64,000 nt of DNA from Thalassospira lohafexi (GTDB lineage Bacteria > Pseudomonadota > Alphaproteobacteria > Rhodospirillales > Thalassospiraceae), in contig NZ_NXGX01000010.1 in the NCBI RefSeq assembly GCF_002844275.1, forward strand, positions 40,597 to 104,596, written 5' to 3'. Shown one piece after another: positions 53,439 through 63,131 of the stretch. The position numbers were made by a program, and so were the translations under genes. A model generated the notes under the pieces. That model saw only the letters and a list, made by a program, of their open reading frames with translations, searched no databases and had not been told where the DNA came from. The stretch's first letter is position 1. Each line of letters starts with the position of its first letter.

Positions 53439-54443
53439 ATGGACAGTTTGCAACCGATATTGGGCGAAGACCCCATTTTTCTGGCCGCCCTTGAGCATGT
53501 CTCCCGTCTGGCACCGATTGAGCGCCCGTGCCTTGTCATTGGTGAACGTGGATCGGGCAAGGAGCTGATTGCTGCACGCCTGCATTACCTGTCCAAACGC
53601 TGGGGCGGGCCACTGGTTAAGGTCAATTGCGCGGCCCTTTCTGAAACCCTGCTGGATACCGAGCTTTTCGGCCACGAAGCCGGGGCCTTTACCGGGGCGG
53701 CAAAGCGCCATATTGGCCGGTTTGAACGTGCCCACGGCGGCACCATCATCTTGGATGAAATCGCCACTGCCAGCCCGGTGGTACAGGAAAAGCTGCTGCG
53801 TGTTGTCGAATATGGTGAAATCGAACGGGTTGGCGGCTCCGAGGTAATCGAAATCGACACCCGCGTCATTGGTGTGACAAATGAAAATCTGCGCGAACTG
53901 GCCAAAACCGGCAAGTTCCGCGCCGATCTCCTCGACCGCCTCGCCTTTGACGTCGTGGCTGTCCCGCCGCTGCGCCAAAGGTCTGATGATATCCTGCCCC
54001 TTGCAGAACAGTTCGCGCTGGAAATGACCAAACGCCTGTCGCGGCAGGTTTTCGCAGGTTTCACCCCAACCGCCGCCCGCCTACTTCTCAGCCATTCATG
54101 GCCCGGCAATGTGCGCGAGTTGCGCAATGCGGTTGAACGCAGCCTTTACCTGTCCGAAGACGACGAAGCCCCGCTTAGCCATATCGTGCTCGACCCGTTC
54201 GAAGGCATCTGGACCGAAACCAACCGTGATGCGACACCGGCAGCAACAAACACCCCCGAAGAACCTGCCCCCACCGGCACAACAGATTTCAAATCACAGG
54301 TCGCAGACTTCGAAATCAAACTGCTGAAACGGGCCCTATCGGATCACGCCAACAACCAAACCGAAGCCGCCAAGGCGCTTGATCTGAATTACCATCAACT
54401 CCGACGGTTGCTGGATAAACATGATCTCTTACCGATGCGCTAA
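53439..54443 (+). CDS. pspF: Psp operon transcriptional activator PspF
   Basis: Sigma-54 dependent AAA+ activator without a receiver domain, 334 residues. Walker A is GERGSGKELIAAR (about residue 35), the sigma-54-contacting loop is GAFTGA (residues about 82-87), and Walker B is GGTIILDEIATA. WPGNVRELRNAVERS follows, and a Fis-type helix-turn-helix is at about 300-330 (NQTEAAKALDLNYHQLRRLL). It is divergent from pspA, the classic arrangement. Confidence 0.94.
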   Translation: MDSLQPILGEDPIFLAALEHVSRLAPIERPCLVIGERGSGKELIAARLHYLSKRWGGPLVKVNCAALSETLLDTELFGHEAGAFTGAAKRHIGRFERAHGGTIILDEIATASPVVQEKLLRVVEYGEIERVGGSEVIEIDTRVIGVTNENLRELAKTGKFRADLLDRLAFDVVAVPPLRQRSDDILPLAEQFALEMTKRLSRQVFAGFTPTAARLLLSHSWPGNVRELRNAVERSLYLSEDDEAPLSHIVLDPFEGIWTETNRDATPAATNTPEEPAPTGTTDFKSQVADFEIKLLKRALSDHANNQTEAAKALDLNYHQLRRLLDKHDLLPMR

Positions 54444-54613
54444 CAGGCATCCTTTCTGTGGAACACCCCCCGAAAATAACCAGCTTGGTTCCGCGTTAAA
54501 ATCAGTCAAATTCTGACAAATTGCGACAACCCTTTGGTTTTCTCTTGCGCCGCACCTACACGCAGTAGTTTATACAAACAGACGCTCCCCTTACAAAAAA
54601 GGATTGTACTGCA

Positions 54614-55393
54614 ATGTATGCGTTCATGGGGATGCTCAAACCATTCCGCTCACACCGCCAAACCGTTTTCGCCACGGCTGTCGCCGCATTAAGCCTGACC
54701 GGATTGAATAGCGTCGCGCACGCACAAGACGGATGGCTTTTCGCCCCTTATCTGCGCGCCGATCTGGGCTATTCCAGCACGGTTGATGATGATGGCGACC
54801 TTCTGGATAACGTCCCAGAGCGCGACACTCTTGATATGTCACCCGATGACGGGGCGCGTTATCAGATCGGTGCGGGCTTAAAACTGAACGACTATTTGCG
54901 CACAGATATTACGCTATCATATCGCGACAACCTCACCGAGGTCGGAGCTTATTATGACTCCGATGGTCTCGTGAAGGCCGCCAACCGCCTAAACGGCGAC
55001 GCTTTCAAGGCGTCCAACTGGTCAACAATGCTTAACCTCTATGTTGATCCTTTAAGTGCCGCTGGCTTTGACACTGGCGGGTTCTCCCCCTATCTACAGG
55101 GCGGTATTGGCTGGGCGCGCAACAAGACAGATGATCTCGTCTTTGGCGCCGACGGGACAAGAGTTTCTGGCGAAACTCACAATGACCTTGCATGGCAAGT
55201 TGGTGCCGGTGTGAATTACGCCATTACCAGTCAGTGGAAACTCGATCTGTCCTATCGCTTCATTGATATGGGTGAGGCCAGAAGCACGAGCACTGCCGTT
55301 GAAACCAATGGCAATCATATAGCGTTGGAACGTGAAGCTCGCTTCGATCTACAGGCCCACGAAGTCATGATCGGGTTGCAATATCAATTCTGA
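54614..55393 (+). CDS. Outer-membrane beta-barrel protein
   Basis: 259 residues with a signal peptide (cleavage after AHA, about residue 37) and alternating-residue beta strands ending in a C-terminal phenylalanine (IGLQYQF), the outer-membrane assembly signal. Strand-like segments such as YLRADLGYSS, YLRTDITLSYRD and WQVGAGVNYAITSQWKLDLSY suggest an eight-stranded OmpA/Opa-like barrel. Asp-rich loops face outside. Single gene, probably unrelated to psp except by position. Substrate or role unknown. Confidence 0.82.
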   Translation: MYAFMGMLKPFRSHRQTVFATAVAALSLTGLNSVAHAQDGWLFAPYLRADLGYSSTVDDDGDLLDNVPERDTLDMSPDDGARYQIGAGLKLNDYLRTDITLSYRDNLTEVGAYYDSDGLVKAANRLNGDAFKASNWSTMLNLYVDPLSAAGFDTGGFSPYLQGGIGWARNKTDDLVFGADGTRVSGETHNDLAWQVGAGVNYAITSQWKLDLSYRFIDMGEARSTSTAVETNGNHIALEREARFDLQAHEVMIGLQYQF

Positions 55394-55444
55394 TCGCGAT
55401 CCGGGCAACCGGCTTCAAATCCGATCGCACATTCTTTTCATCTT

Positions 55445-55473
55445 CCCCGGATCATCGTATCGTCGGTCCGGGG
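55445..55473 (+). terminator. Possible terminator after the barrel protein gene
   Basis: CCCCGGA and TCCGGGG pair across a 15-nt loop, about 52 nt after the stop codon. The following sequence is only weakly T-rich, so this is a moderate candidate. Confidence 0.45.
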
Positions 55474-55560
55474 CGAATTGTTTGTGATGATCGCACTGCG
55501 CAGGCTCTGCCCACGACTTAAGAAACATGGAGTGCTGCCAAAGCATCAGGGTTGAGCGTG

Positions 55561-56043
55561 ATGTATCAGCCAAGAACGCCAACCTACCGCAAGAGTGATC
55601 CGGTGATGCGCTGGAACTTGCCGGATCGTGTCTTCTTTGCCTGCGGCGCATGTCATATCCTTGCCCATGCCTTTCTCATGCGGTATGGCACCGACGACAT
55701 GACGCCTTTATGGCTTCATCCGCACGCAGGCTTTACCGGCAATCATATCCTCATTGCTTGGGATAGCTGGGTTTTCGACTATCACGGCTACTGCCATCGA
55801 CAGAAATTCATCGACCACTATTTTCTGCGCGCGCGCCAACGCTGGGCTGGCTGGGACGCAGAGATTAAACCACTCCCGCGCGACGTCCTGATTTCCGAGG
55901 AAAAATCGCGGCAGTTCGATGGACTGCGGCTGCGCGAACCAAAACAATTTCTGCATGACGCACTACCGCGTGCAGAACGTTTTCTTGATCGCTTTACGCC
56001 CCCTCCCACAAATCATCCTCACCTCAAGCCGCATCAAGGATGA
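55561..56043 (+). CDS. Hypothetical protein with CxxC and His-rich segment
   Basis: 160 residues, soluble, not recognised. Start options are TTG 55552, GTG 55558 and ATG 55561; AGGG nine nt upstream favours the last. The first half has FFACGACHILAHAFL (CxxCH at about residue 28), then HPHAGFTGNHILIAWDSWVFDYHGYC. The histidine and cysteine spacing could bind a metal, and CGACH also matches a CxxCH heme motif, but there is no signal peptide. The remainder is basic and charged. It lies alone between the barrel protein gene and the AbiJ-like gene. Confidence 0.6.
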   Translation: MYQPRTPTYRKSDPVMRWNLPDRVFFACGACHILAHAFLMRYGTDDMTPLWLHPHAGFTGNHILIAWDSWVFDYHGYCHRQKFIDHYFLRARQRWAGWDAEIKPLPRDVLISEEKSRQFDGLRLREPKQFLHDALPRAERFLDRFTPPPTNHPHLKPHQG

Positions 56044-56168
56044 TAGCGCTACCATCACCCGTGCTTGCGGATGATTTCACACTCAGTGCAGCAACGGAGT
56101 TTCGCACCACCCGACACCGAAGGAGGTGATAGCACCAAATCATCAAGATAGAACATGAGCTAAGGCCA

Positions 56169-56987
56169 TTATTTTCTTGAACTATCGATAAGATAATTTG
56201 CGAAGCTCGCACAGGCCACGATCATGAATTTCGCCTCGGCTTGCGTAAGCTTTGGGTCGTCCATCAGCGCATGTCGTATGCCATTCGCATTGCTTGAATA
56301 CCCATACAATTTTGTAAAAGCCTCTTGCATCTGCCCCGGCAAATCTGGGATTTGCTTGAGCGCCTGCCCAAGAGTAGCCTTTGGACTCCCTGAAACTACT
56401 TTACATGCAGACTCGACCGCTGAGATCGCCTCTTTTATTGCATTACGCAAGTCAGGTTTGGGGCGATCTGAGAAGAGTTTCAATGCTGCACCAATATGGG
56501 CAGATACATTTGAGAATTCGTCTTCGTGACCTAATGCCTGTTCTAAAGAACCAAGCTCTGTTTGGTCAGTGACACAAATCACCATATTATCAACGATCCG
56601 ATAAGCTTCGTTTTCTTCTTCCAAAACTGCGTTAATCAGCTTTTGGAAATTATTACTATCGGAAGAGTCCTCCTCCTCAAGATGGAACTCAATAAACAAT
56701 ATGACCTTCAACCAGTTATAAGAATAAAACCTAGTCCTGATGAAGTCTACAACCCCCACACCATCACGAGGAATTTGATCAATCGGAAGCTTGAAAAACC
56801 GAAACCATAGTCTTGTCGCATAATTCGAGAAGTCGACCGTCATACCTCTGTAGTTGTTTGCTTGGTCAGTATACTTGAAAATAAACAAAACACTCCATAA
56901 GCGGTGAATTGTTTCCACTTTCAGTCGCTCTGGAATTGGCATACCCGGCGGTTCTGCATAGCCATATCGCTCTGCAAAGCTCTTCAT
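56169..56987 (-). CDS. AbiJ-type abortive infection protein (HEPN C-terminal domain)
   Basis: 272 residues. The N-terminus SFAERYGYAEPP followed by an ETIHRLWSVLF stretch matches AbiJ N-terminal domain type 4. The C-terminal half (about 165-272), with DLRNAIKEAISAVESACKVV, KATLGQALKQIPDL, FTKLYGYSSNANGIRHALMD and AEAKFMIVACASFANYLI, matches the AbiJ HEPN domain. In it the Arg-His of GIRHA may be part of an RNase site. These proteins act in phage defence by abortive infection. The gene is AT-rich and isolated, suggesting transfer. Start ATG 56987 follows GGGG. Confidence 0.8.
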   Translation of the reverse strand: MKSFAERYGYAEPPGMPIPERLKVETIHRLWSVLFIFKYTDQANNYRGMTVDFSNYATRLWFRFFKLPIDQIPRDGVGVVDFIRTRFYSYNWLKVILFIEFHLEEEDSSDSNNFQKLINAVLEEENEAYRIVDNMVICVTDQTELGSLEQALGHEDEFSNVSAHIGAALKLFSDRPKPDLRNAIKEAISAVESACKVVSGSPKATLGQALKQIPDLPGQMQEAFTKLYGYSSNANGIRHALMDDPKLTQAEAKFMIVACASFANYLIDSSRK

Positions 56988-57050
56988 AGGACCCCACACA
57001 CAATTAATTTAGCGGGTTTATTACGAAGTATAATCACCTTAACAGCAAGC

Positions 57051-58184
57051 TCAATCCGCCAATGCCCGCGCAATCACCATGCGCTGAATGTCAGATGTGC
57101 CTTCGTAAATCTGGCAGACCCGGACATCGCGATAAATCCGCTCGACCGGGAAATCCTTTAGGTATCCATAGCCGCCGTGAATCTGGATGGCGGCGGAGCA
57201 CACTTCCTCGGCAATTTCGGATGCGAACATCTTGGCCATGCAGGCTTCGGTCAGGCACGGTTTATGGTCATCGCGCAGTTCGGCGGCGCGGTGCACCAGC
57301 AAACGGGCGGCATCGATTTTGGTCGCCATATCGGCAAGGCGAAAGGCCACCGCCTGATGCTCCATGATTTTTTTGCCGAATGTTTCGCGCTCATTGGCGT
57401 AATCGCGGGCAGCCTCAAATGCGGCGCGCGCCATGCCGACCGATTGCGCGGCAATGCCGATGCGGCCACCTTCAAGATTGGCAAGGGCGATTTTGTATCC
57501 TTGGCCCTCGTCGCCCAGCATGTTTTCCGCAGGAACCCGGCATTCAACAAAGGTGATCTGGCAGGTGTCCGAGGCATTCTGGCCAAGCTTTTCCTCGACC
57601 CGGGACACTACGTAGCCCGGCGTATCGGTTGGTACGATAAAGGCCGATATGCCGCGTTTGCCTGCATCCGGGTCGGTGACGGCAAAGACAATCGCAATAT
57701 CGCCCTCACTGCCCGATGTGATGAATTGCTTGGACCCGTTGATGATCCAGTGATCCCCATCGCGCACCGCACGGGTTCGAAGCGCACTGGCGTCTGATCC
57801 GGCTTGGGGCTCGGTCAGGCAAAACGCGCCGATCTTTTCGCCCTGCGCCATGGGCACCAGGAATTTCTGCTTTTGATCTTCGGTACCAAATTTCAGGATC
57901 GGCATACAGCCGACCGAGTTATGCACCGACATGATCGTGGATGTGGCGCCGTCGCCTGCCGCAATTTCTTCGAGGGCCAAGGCATAGGCAACATGATCCA
58001 TGCCCGCCCCGCCGTAACTATCTGGGACCAGCATGCCCAGAAAGCCAAGTTCGCCCAGACCGGCAATGGCCTCGGCCGGGAAGGTATGGTGAATGTCCCA
58101 TTTGGCGGCATTGGGTTTGAGTTCATTTTCGGCGAACTCACGCGCGGTATCGCGCACCATGATCTGATGATCTTCTAATCGCAT
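57051..58184 (-). CDS. Short-chain acyl-CoA dehydrogenase
   Basis: 377 residues, the usual length. FAD-linked alpha,beta-dehydrogenation of a short or branched acyl-CoA, with electrons to ETF. Landmarks are [16 protein letters not shown] (about residue 120), [33 protein letters not shown], and near the C-terminus [19 protein letters not shown] and [15 protein letters not shown]. The catalytic glutamate is probably that of YEGTSDIQ, as in butyryl/isobutyryl-CoA dehydrogenases. Start at the ATG at 58184. Last of the acyl-CoA gene series. Confidence 0.9.
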   Translation of the reverse strand: MRLEDHQIMVRDTAREFAENELKPNAAKWDIHHTFPAEAIAGLGELGFLGMLVPDSYGGAGMDHVAYALALEEIAAGDGATSTIMSVHNSVGCMPILKFGTEDQKQKFLVPMAQGEKIGAFCLTEPQAGSDASALRTRAVRDGDHWIINGSKQFITSGSEGDIAIVFAVTDPDAGKRGISAFIVPTDTPGYVVSRVEEKLGQNASDTCQITFVECRVPAENMLGDEGQGYKIALANLEGGRIGIAAQSVGMARAAFEAARDYANERETFGKKIMEHQAVAFRLADMATKIDAARLLVHRAAELRDDHKPCLTEACMAKMFASEIAEEVCSAAIQIHGGYGYLKDFPVERIYRDVRVCQIYEGTSDIQRMVIARALAD

Positions 58185-58261
58185 GGTCGTACTTAACCCT
58201 TCCATCTTCCCAGTCGGGCGAAGCACCGGCCATGCGATCAGAAAAAAGCATTCAGCCGGGC

Positions 58262-58879
58262 TTACAGGCCCTGAACAAATTCACCTTTGGCACTGTCATA
58301 TTGCCAAAGAATGCCTTCTTTCATGCCGTACCACCACCCATGCAGGTGAAGGTCCCCGGCATCAATCCGATCCTTGATGAAAGGAAAGGTCATCAGGTTA
58401 TCAAGCGAGTTGCAGATCGAGTGGCGTGATACCTCATCCACGTCCGGGCCGTGATGCAGGCAGCATTTTGCCATGCTGACCCATTCGCCGATAAAGTCAC
58501 GTTCGGGCACCTTGCCTGCTTCGCCGTGTTCGACCAGTGCTTCCATCCCGCCACAACCGGAATGCCCAAGGATCACGATGTCCTTGACCTTAAGATCGCG
58601 GACCGCAAATTCAATCGCCGCCGACGTCCCGTGATAGTTTTCATCGGGCTCATAGGGCGGGACAAGGTTGGCGACGTTACGCACGACAAACATCTCACCC
58701 GGCTCGGCATTGGTCAGGATCGCCGGATCAACGCGTGAGTCTGAACAGGCAATCAGGAGCACTTCGGGCTTCTGGCCCATATTGACCAAGTCTTCGACAC
58801 GTTCAGGGCGCTGCTCATAATACATCGCCTTAAAGCTTTTAAACCCGGCCAGCATCCGGTCAACGGTCGGCTTTGACAT
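58262..58879 (-). CDS. Beta-class carbonic anhydrase
   Basis: 205 residues from the ATG at 58879; the frame runs 27 codons further without a start context. Zinc ligands are visible as CSDSRVDP (Cys and Asp, about residue 45) and [10 protein letters not shown] (His and Cys, about residue 105). Cytoplasmic; it interconverts carbon dioxide and bicarbonate, for instance to supply biotin carboxylases of branched-chain acyl-CoA degradation. Located between the thiolase and acyl-CoA dehydrogenase genes. Confidence 0.95.
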   Translation of the reverse strand: MSKPTVDRMLAGFKSFKAMYYEQRPERVEDLVNMGQKPEVLLIACSDSRVDPAILTNAEPGEMFVVRNVANLVPPYEPDENYHGTSAAIEFAVRDLKVKDIVILGHSGCGGMEALVEHGEAGKVPERDFIGEWVSMAKCCLHHGPDVDEVSRHSICNSLDNLMTFPFIKDRIDAGDLHLHGWWYGMKEGILWQYDSAKGEFVQGL

Positions 58880-58985
58880 CGCGCGAATTCCCCTGTTTTG
58901 ATCAATCACTCTGCCGACAAAATAGGGGGAATTCGCACAAGTTGGTAGCCCCAAACGCAACTTTTTAGAACGGATTTAATCTGCG

Positions 58986-60173
58986 TTAAATAAGCTCAAC
59001 CGCAACGGCGGTGGCTTCCCCCCCGCCAATGCACAGCGATGCCACCCCTTTGGTCCCGCCACGGGTTTTAAGCGCATGGATCAAAGTCACCAGCAAACGT
59101 GCGCCCGTCGCCCCAATCGGATGACCAAGGGCGCAGGCCCCGCCATGAACATTGACCTTGGCATGATCAAGCTCAAGATCGCGGATCGCAGCCATGGCCA
59201 CCACGGCAAACGCCTCGTTGATTTCCCAAAGATCGACATCACTGACCGACCAGCCAGCCTTGGCCAGAACCTTTTTACTTGCATCAATCGGGGCGGTCGT
59301 GAACCAGCATGGCTCCTGCGCATGGGTCGCTTGGCCCACGATTTTGGCAAGGGGTTTAAGCCCGCGCTTTTTGGCCTCGGATGCACGCATCATGACAAGG
59401 GCCGCCGCCCCGTCGGAAATTGATGCCGAATGGGCGGCTGTCACCGTGCCGTCCTTGGCGAAGGCCGGACGCAGGGTCGGGATTTTTTCCGGTTTGGATT
59501 TTGGCGGCTGCTCGTCAGCGTCAATCGTCACGTCACCCTTGCGGGTGGCAAAGGTCACCGGGGTGATTTCATCACTAAAATGCCCGGCCTTGGCCGCATC
59601 CTGCGCGCGGGTCAGCGATGTGATGGCGTAGTCATCCTGCTCTTTGCGGGTAAAGCCGTATTTTTCGGCGGTCGCCTCGGCAAAGGTGCCCATCGACCGG
59701 CCCTTTTCATAGGCATCTTCAAGCCCGTCCAGCGCCATATGGTCATACACCATGTCATGGCCGTATTTATGGCCCGACCGCATTTTTGGCAGCAAAAATG
59801 GCGCATTGGTCATGCTTTCCATGCCGCCCACCACCATGACATCGGAACTGCCTGCGGCCAGAATATCATGGGCAAACATCACGGCCTTCATGCCAGATCC
59901 GCACATTTTATTGATCGTCGTTGCCCCGGCGGCACGCGGAATACCGGCATGCCATGCCGCCTGACGTGCGGGTGCCTGACCCTGACCAGCGGGCAAAACA
60001 TTGCCCATGATGACTTCGTCGATGTCACCGCCTGTCACACCACCGCGTTCAAGGGCGGCCTTGATGGCAACACCGCCCAGCTCAGCCGCGGTAACGGATG
60101 CAAAATCACCCTGCAAGCCGCCCATCGGGGTGCGGGCACAGGAAACGATAACGATGGGATCAGACGTGTTCAT
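58986..60173 (-). CDS. Acetyl-CoA acetyltransferase (thiolase)
   Basis: 395 residues, standard thiolase. The nucleophilic cysteine is in NKMCGSGMKAVMFAHD (about residue 90), the histidine in NEAFAVVAMA/NVHGGACALGHPIG (about 350), and the second cysteine in SLCIGGGEATAVAVE near the end. It condenses or cleaves acetoacetyl-CoA. It follows isovaleryl-CoA dehydrogenase by 53 nt on the same strand, so it may complete leucine or ketone-body catabolism. Confidence 0.95.
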   Translation of the reverse strand: MNTSDPIVIVSCARTPMGGLQGDFASVTAAELGGVAIKAALERGGVTGGDIDEVIMGNVLPAGQGQAPARQAAWHAGIPRAAGATTINKMCGSGMKAVMFAHDILAAGSSDVMVVGGMESMTNAPFLLPKMRSGHKYGHDMVYDHMALDGLEDAYEKGRSMGTFAEATAEKYGFTRKEQDDYAITSLTRAQDAAKAGHFSDEITPVTFATRKGDVTIDADEQPPKSKPEKIPTLRPAFAKDGTVTAAHSASISDGAAALVMMRASEAKKRGLKPLAKIVGQATHAQEPCWFTTAPIDASKKVLAKAGWSVSDVDLWEINEAFAVVAMAAIRDLELDHAKVNVHGGACALGHPIGATGARLLVTLIHALKTRGGTKGVASLCIGGGEATAVAVELI

Positions 60174-60226
60174 GAGTTTTAACCTGTATCTGTGTTTTGG
60201 TCAGATTTGTGCAGAAAACCGGGGAT

Positions 60227-61399
60227 TTAAGCGGTTTCGCCAAACAGTTCGCGGCCAATCAGCATGCGGCGGATTTCGCTGGTCCCCGCCCCGATTTCAT
60301 AAAGCTTGGCATCGCGCAGCAACCGGCCGGTTGGATATTCATTGATATAGCCATTACCGCCCAGCGTCTGGATCGCTTCAAGCGCCATCCATGTGGCCTT
60401 TTCCGCGGCATACAGGATCACACCCGCCGCATCTTTACGCGATGTTTCCCCGCGATCACAGGCCTTGGCGACCTCATAAACATACGCCCGACAGGCATTC
60501 ATCGTGGTGTACATATCTGCCATTTTGCCCTGCATCAGCTGGAACTCGCCAATCGCCTGACCAAACTGTTTGCGTTCATGGATATAGGGCACCACCACAT
60601 CCATGCAGGCGCGCATGATCCCGGTTGGGCCGGCGGCCAGAACCGCCCGTTCGTAATCAAGGCCGCTCATGAGAACGCGAACCCCGCCATTGAGCTGACC
60701 GAGGATGTTTTCTTCGGGGACTTCGCAGTCCTGAAACACCAACTCACAGGTGTTTGAGCCGCGCATGCCCAGTTTATCAAGCTTTTGCGCGGTTGAGAAA
60801 CCCTTGAAACCCTTTTCGATGATGAAGGCGGTGATGCCCTTGGGCCCGGCTTCCAGATCGGTTTTGGCATAGACCACCAAGGTATCGGCATCCGGGCCGT
60901 TGGTGATCCACATCTTGTTGCCATTAAGGATATAGCGATCACCTTTTTTCTCAGCGCGCAGCTTCATCGACACCACGTCTGAGCCAGCGCCCGGCTCGCT
61001 CATGGCCAGCGCCCCGACATGTTCGCCACTGATCAATTTTGGCAGGTATTTTGCCTTCTGATCGGCGTTCCCGTTGCGTTTGAGCTGATTGACGCACAGG
61101 TTGGAATGCGCGCCGTATGACAGCGCAACCGAGGCTGAGGCGCGGCTGATTTCTTCCATGGCGATGACATGTTCAAGGTATCCAAGGCCCGTGCCGCCGT
61201 CTTCCTCGGAAACCGTCATGCCCAGCAGGCCCAAATCGCCGAATTTGCGCCAGAGATCGTTGGGAAATGCGTTGGTTTCATCGATCTCGGCGGCGCGCGG
61301 TGCGATTTCGGCCTCGGCAAAGGCGGAAACGGTTTCGCGGATCGCATTTGCGGTCTCGCCAAGATCAAATTTCAATCCGGGAAATTCGAAAAATGCCAT
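60227..61399 (-). CDS. ivd: Isovaleryl-CoA dehydrogenase
   Basis: 390 residues. Oxidises isovaleryl-CoA to 3-methylcrotonyl-CoA in leucine degradation. The IVD signature is [18 protein letters not shown] (about residues 95-112) and the internal catalytic glutamate in [14 protein letters not shown] (about 250), a position shared with long-chain dehydrogenases. [15 protein letters not shown] and the C-terminal [20 protein letters not shown] are also present. It follows the PaaI-type thioesterase gene by 60 nt. Confidence 0.94.
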   Translation of the reverse strand: MAFFEFPGLKFDLGETANAIRETVSAFAEAEIAPRAAEIDETNAFPNDLWRKFGDLGLLGMTVSEEDGGTGLGYLEHVIAMEEISRASASVALSYGAHSNLCVNQLKRNGNADQKAKYLPKLISGEHVGALAMSEPGAGSDVVSMKLRAEKKGDRYILNGNKMWITNGPDADTLVVYAKTDLEAGPKGITAFIIEKGFKGFSTAQKLDKLGMRGSNTCELVFQDCEVPEENILGQLNGGVRVLMSGLDYERAVLAAGPTGIMRACMDVVVPYIHERKQFGQAIGEFQLMQGKMADMYTTMNACRAYVYEVAKACDRGETSRKDAAGVILYAAEKATWMALEAIQTLGGNGYINEYPTGRLLRDAKLYEIGAGTSEIRRMLIGRELFGETA

Positions 61400-61459
61400 G
61401 GTATCTATCCTGCCCTGAGTACGATTTGATTATTCGCTTAAAATGAAGAATGCGCCGAA

Positions 61460-61924
61460 TTAGTCATTTTCATGCAATAATTCAGGCGGCAGCTTCATCA
61501 CCTTAAGCGTCTGAAGTGCGGTCGTGCACAACACCGGTTTTTCATTCCTCATACCAAAGATATCGATACGGGTGACAATGATCGACCGACCGCGTGAAAC
61601 AACTTCGCCAACGGCCCGCAATTGATCGCCCAAACCGGGTGCAACGATGTTGAGTTTATATTCAATCGTCAACATCCCCTGATCGGCCTCAACCAGACTC
61701 CATCCGGCAAAGCCCCCGGCGATATCGGCCAGACCGGCAATGAGCCCGCCGTGGAAAAAGCCATTGTGCTGCACCAGATCAGGACGGGTTGGCACGACAA
61801 CCTCAACCCGGCCCGGTGTGACGTCGGTGATTTTCGCACCAATCGACAGATTGTAGGGCTGCTGGGCAAAACGATAGCGGACTTCTGCATCGTAATTGGG
61901 GTTTTGCGGTTCAAACGGTGCCAT
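61460..61924 (-). CDS. PaaI-family hot-dog thioesterase
   Basis: 154 residues from the ATG at 61924. The hot-dog core includes LVQHNGFFHGGLIAGLADIA (about residues 49-68), the HGG-x-x-x-x-LAD pattern of PaaI/YigI acyl-CoA thioesterases, with Asn and His as likely catalytic residues. It probably releases CoA from aryl- or branched acyl-CoA. First gene of the acyl-CoA operon, with a double palindromic operator 69 nt upstream. Confidence 0.88.
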   Translation of the reverse strand: MAPFEPQNPNYDAEVRYRFAQQPYNLSIGAKITDVTPGRVEVVVPTRPDLVQHNGFFHGGLIAGLADIAGGFAGWSLVEADQGMLTIEYKLNIVAPGLGDQLRAVGEVVSRGRSIIVTRIDIFGMRNEKPVLCTTALQTLKVMKLPPELLHEND

Positions 61925-61992
61925 TCGCGATCCTGATGATAAGGCGATGCACATTTTTAAGCGCACCGGGATATGACGCAGCTCTGTTGTAG

Positions 61993-62014
61993 TTAACGTT
62001 TACGTTAACGTCAA
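61993..62014. promoter_or_regulatory. LiuR-like palindromic operator
   Basis: Two overlapping palindromes, TTAACGTTTACGTTAA (61993-62008, 7-bp arms) and TTTACGTTAACGTCAA (61999-62014), place three ACGT cores in a row. This resembles the MerR-family LiuR sites that control leucine and branched-chain acyl-CoA degradation, matching the downstream ivd operon. LiuR itself is not in the window. Confidence 0.65.
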
Positions 62015-62288
62015 ATCAAATCCGCATAAGGATGCCGATTTAATCAAAGGGCCTTTAAGATCATCCGGTTTTGCGGTGAGGTCGATGCGGGGTTCTATTC
62101 TGAACTCTCTGCGATCCACTCTGCTGACCACTCTGCCGAGCTTCTTTGCCGGGTTCGCGGCGGAGTCCACAAAGGGTTCGTTGACGGGGGGTCGCCGGTT
62201 GGGGCTCACGAGCAAGGGCAGCATGGGTCTTTCGATGGAGTTACAGAGTAAAGCCCGCGGGGCTCAAGAGCCCCCATCAAACGGCGGC
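62015..62288. other. Unexplained spacer with weak hairpin
   Basis: 274 nt between the operator and the binding-protein gene. Short frames exist on both strands, but none has a believable start or composition. It includes the palindrome AAAGGGCCTTT near 62046 and a GGGGCTC-AA-GAGCCCC hairpin at 62259-62274 that may end the binding-protein transcript. The plus strand is rich in G and T around 62150-62210. No confident assignment. Confidence 0.4.
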
Positions 62289-63131
62289 TCAGTTGGTGCT
62301 TGATCCCCAGCGGGCGACGTTGGCATCAACCATTTCGGCCATGACATCATCGGACACCAGCTTAAACAATGCCTGCGCAATCTTGCCGCGCAGCTTGCCG
62401 GTGTTGCATTCTGATTTATGCGACATGGTCAGATAGAGGTTTTCGGCACTGACCGGCACGGTATAGCTTCGGATGTCTGTGACTTTCTCACGCGCGGCAA
62501 CCGCCTTGGCGGGGAATTCTTCGTAAATCAGATATTCCGCCCGATTAAGGGCAAGCATCTGCAAGCCCTGCTCAAGCGTTGGCACTTCACGGATGTTAAG
62601 GTTTTCGGCCGCATAGGCGTCAAAGCGCTGACCAAAACTGTTGTCAATGACAGTCAATCCTTCGAGCCCGATCAAATCAGACCATTCGAGATATTTCAGA
62701 TCAAGGTTATCGCGTGTCCAGATAACGGTGCGCGTGCCCTGAAAGGCCGGATAGAAATAATCCATATACTCCATACGCGGCACGGTCAGAAATGCACCCG
62801 CAATCAGATCGATTGATCCTTCGCGCATGGATTGCTGAACCCGCCCCCAACTGCCTGCATGGATCACGTCGATCTCAACACCGGCAAGTTCACCAACGCG
62901 TTTGATCATGTCGGCAGCCGCACCAAGAAGATGTGTGCCGTCTTCAGATTGCCAGAGATACGGCGGATAATCCGGGTTTCCCGATGCGACAAGATGCGTG
63001 CAGTCGCGGCTTCCATCTGCATTTACAACAAACTGCCCCGACATATCCTGCGCCTGCGCCTGTCCCTGTGGGGCGGCTGAAAACAACACCCCGGCCACCA
63101 CTGCACTTAAAACTGTGATCGCCCATTTCAT
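62289..63131 (-). CDS. Family 3 solute-binding protein
   Basis: 280 residues from the ATG at 63131, with a signal peptide to about residue 28 (AQA). The fold is that of polar amino acid-type periplasmic binding proteins (SBP_bac_3): LVASGNPDYPPYLWQSEDG, GAAADMIKRVGELAGVEID, MREGSIDLIAGAFLTVPRM and an interdomain VIDNSFGQRFDAY. No permease or ATPase gene adjoins it, so it may be an orphan binding protein or act as a sensor input. Ligand unknown. Confidence 0.88.
   Translation of the reverse strand: MKWAITVLSAVVAGVLFSAAPQGQAQAQDMSGQFVVNADGSRDCTHLVASGNPDYPPYLWQSEDGTHLLGAAADMIKRVGELAGVEIDVIHAGSWGRVQQSMREGSIDLIAGAFLTVPRMEYMDYFYPAFQGTRTVIWTRDNLDLKYLEWSDLIGLEGLTVIDNSFGQRFDAYAAENLNIREVPTLEQGLQMLALNRAEYLIYEEFPAKAVAAREKVTDIRSYTVPVSAENLYLTMSHKSECNTGKLRGKIAQALFKLVSDDVMAEMVDANVARWGSSTN

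Noticed and set aside
62000..62303. Short frames on both strands (74 and 75 codons)
   Set aside because: They overlap the LiuR-like operator or the end of the binding-protein gene and lack ribosome sites.
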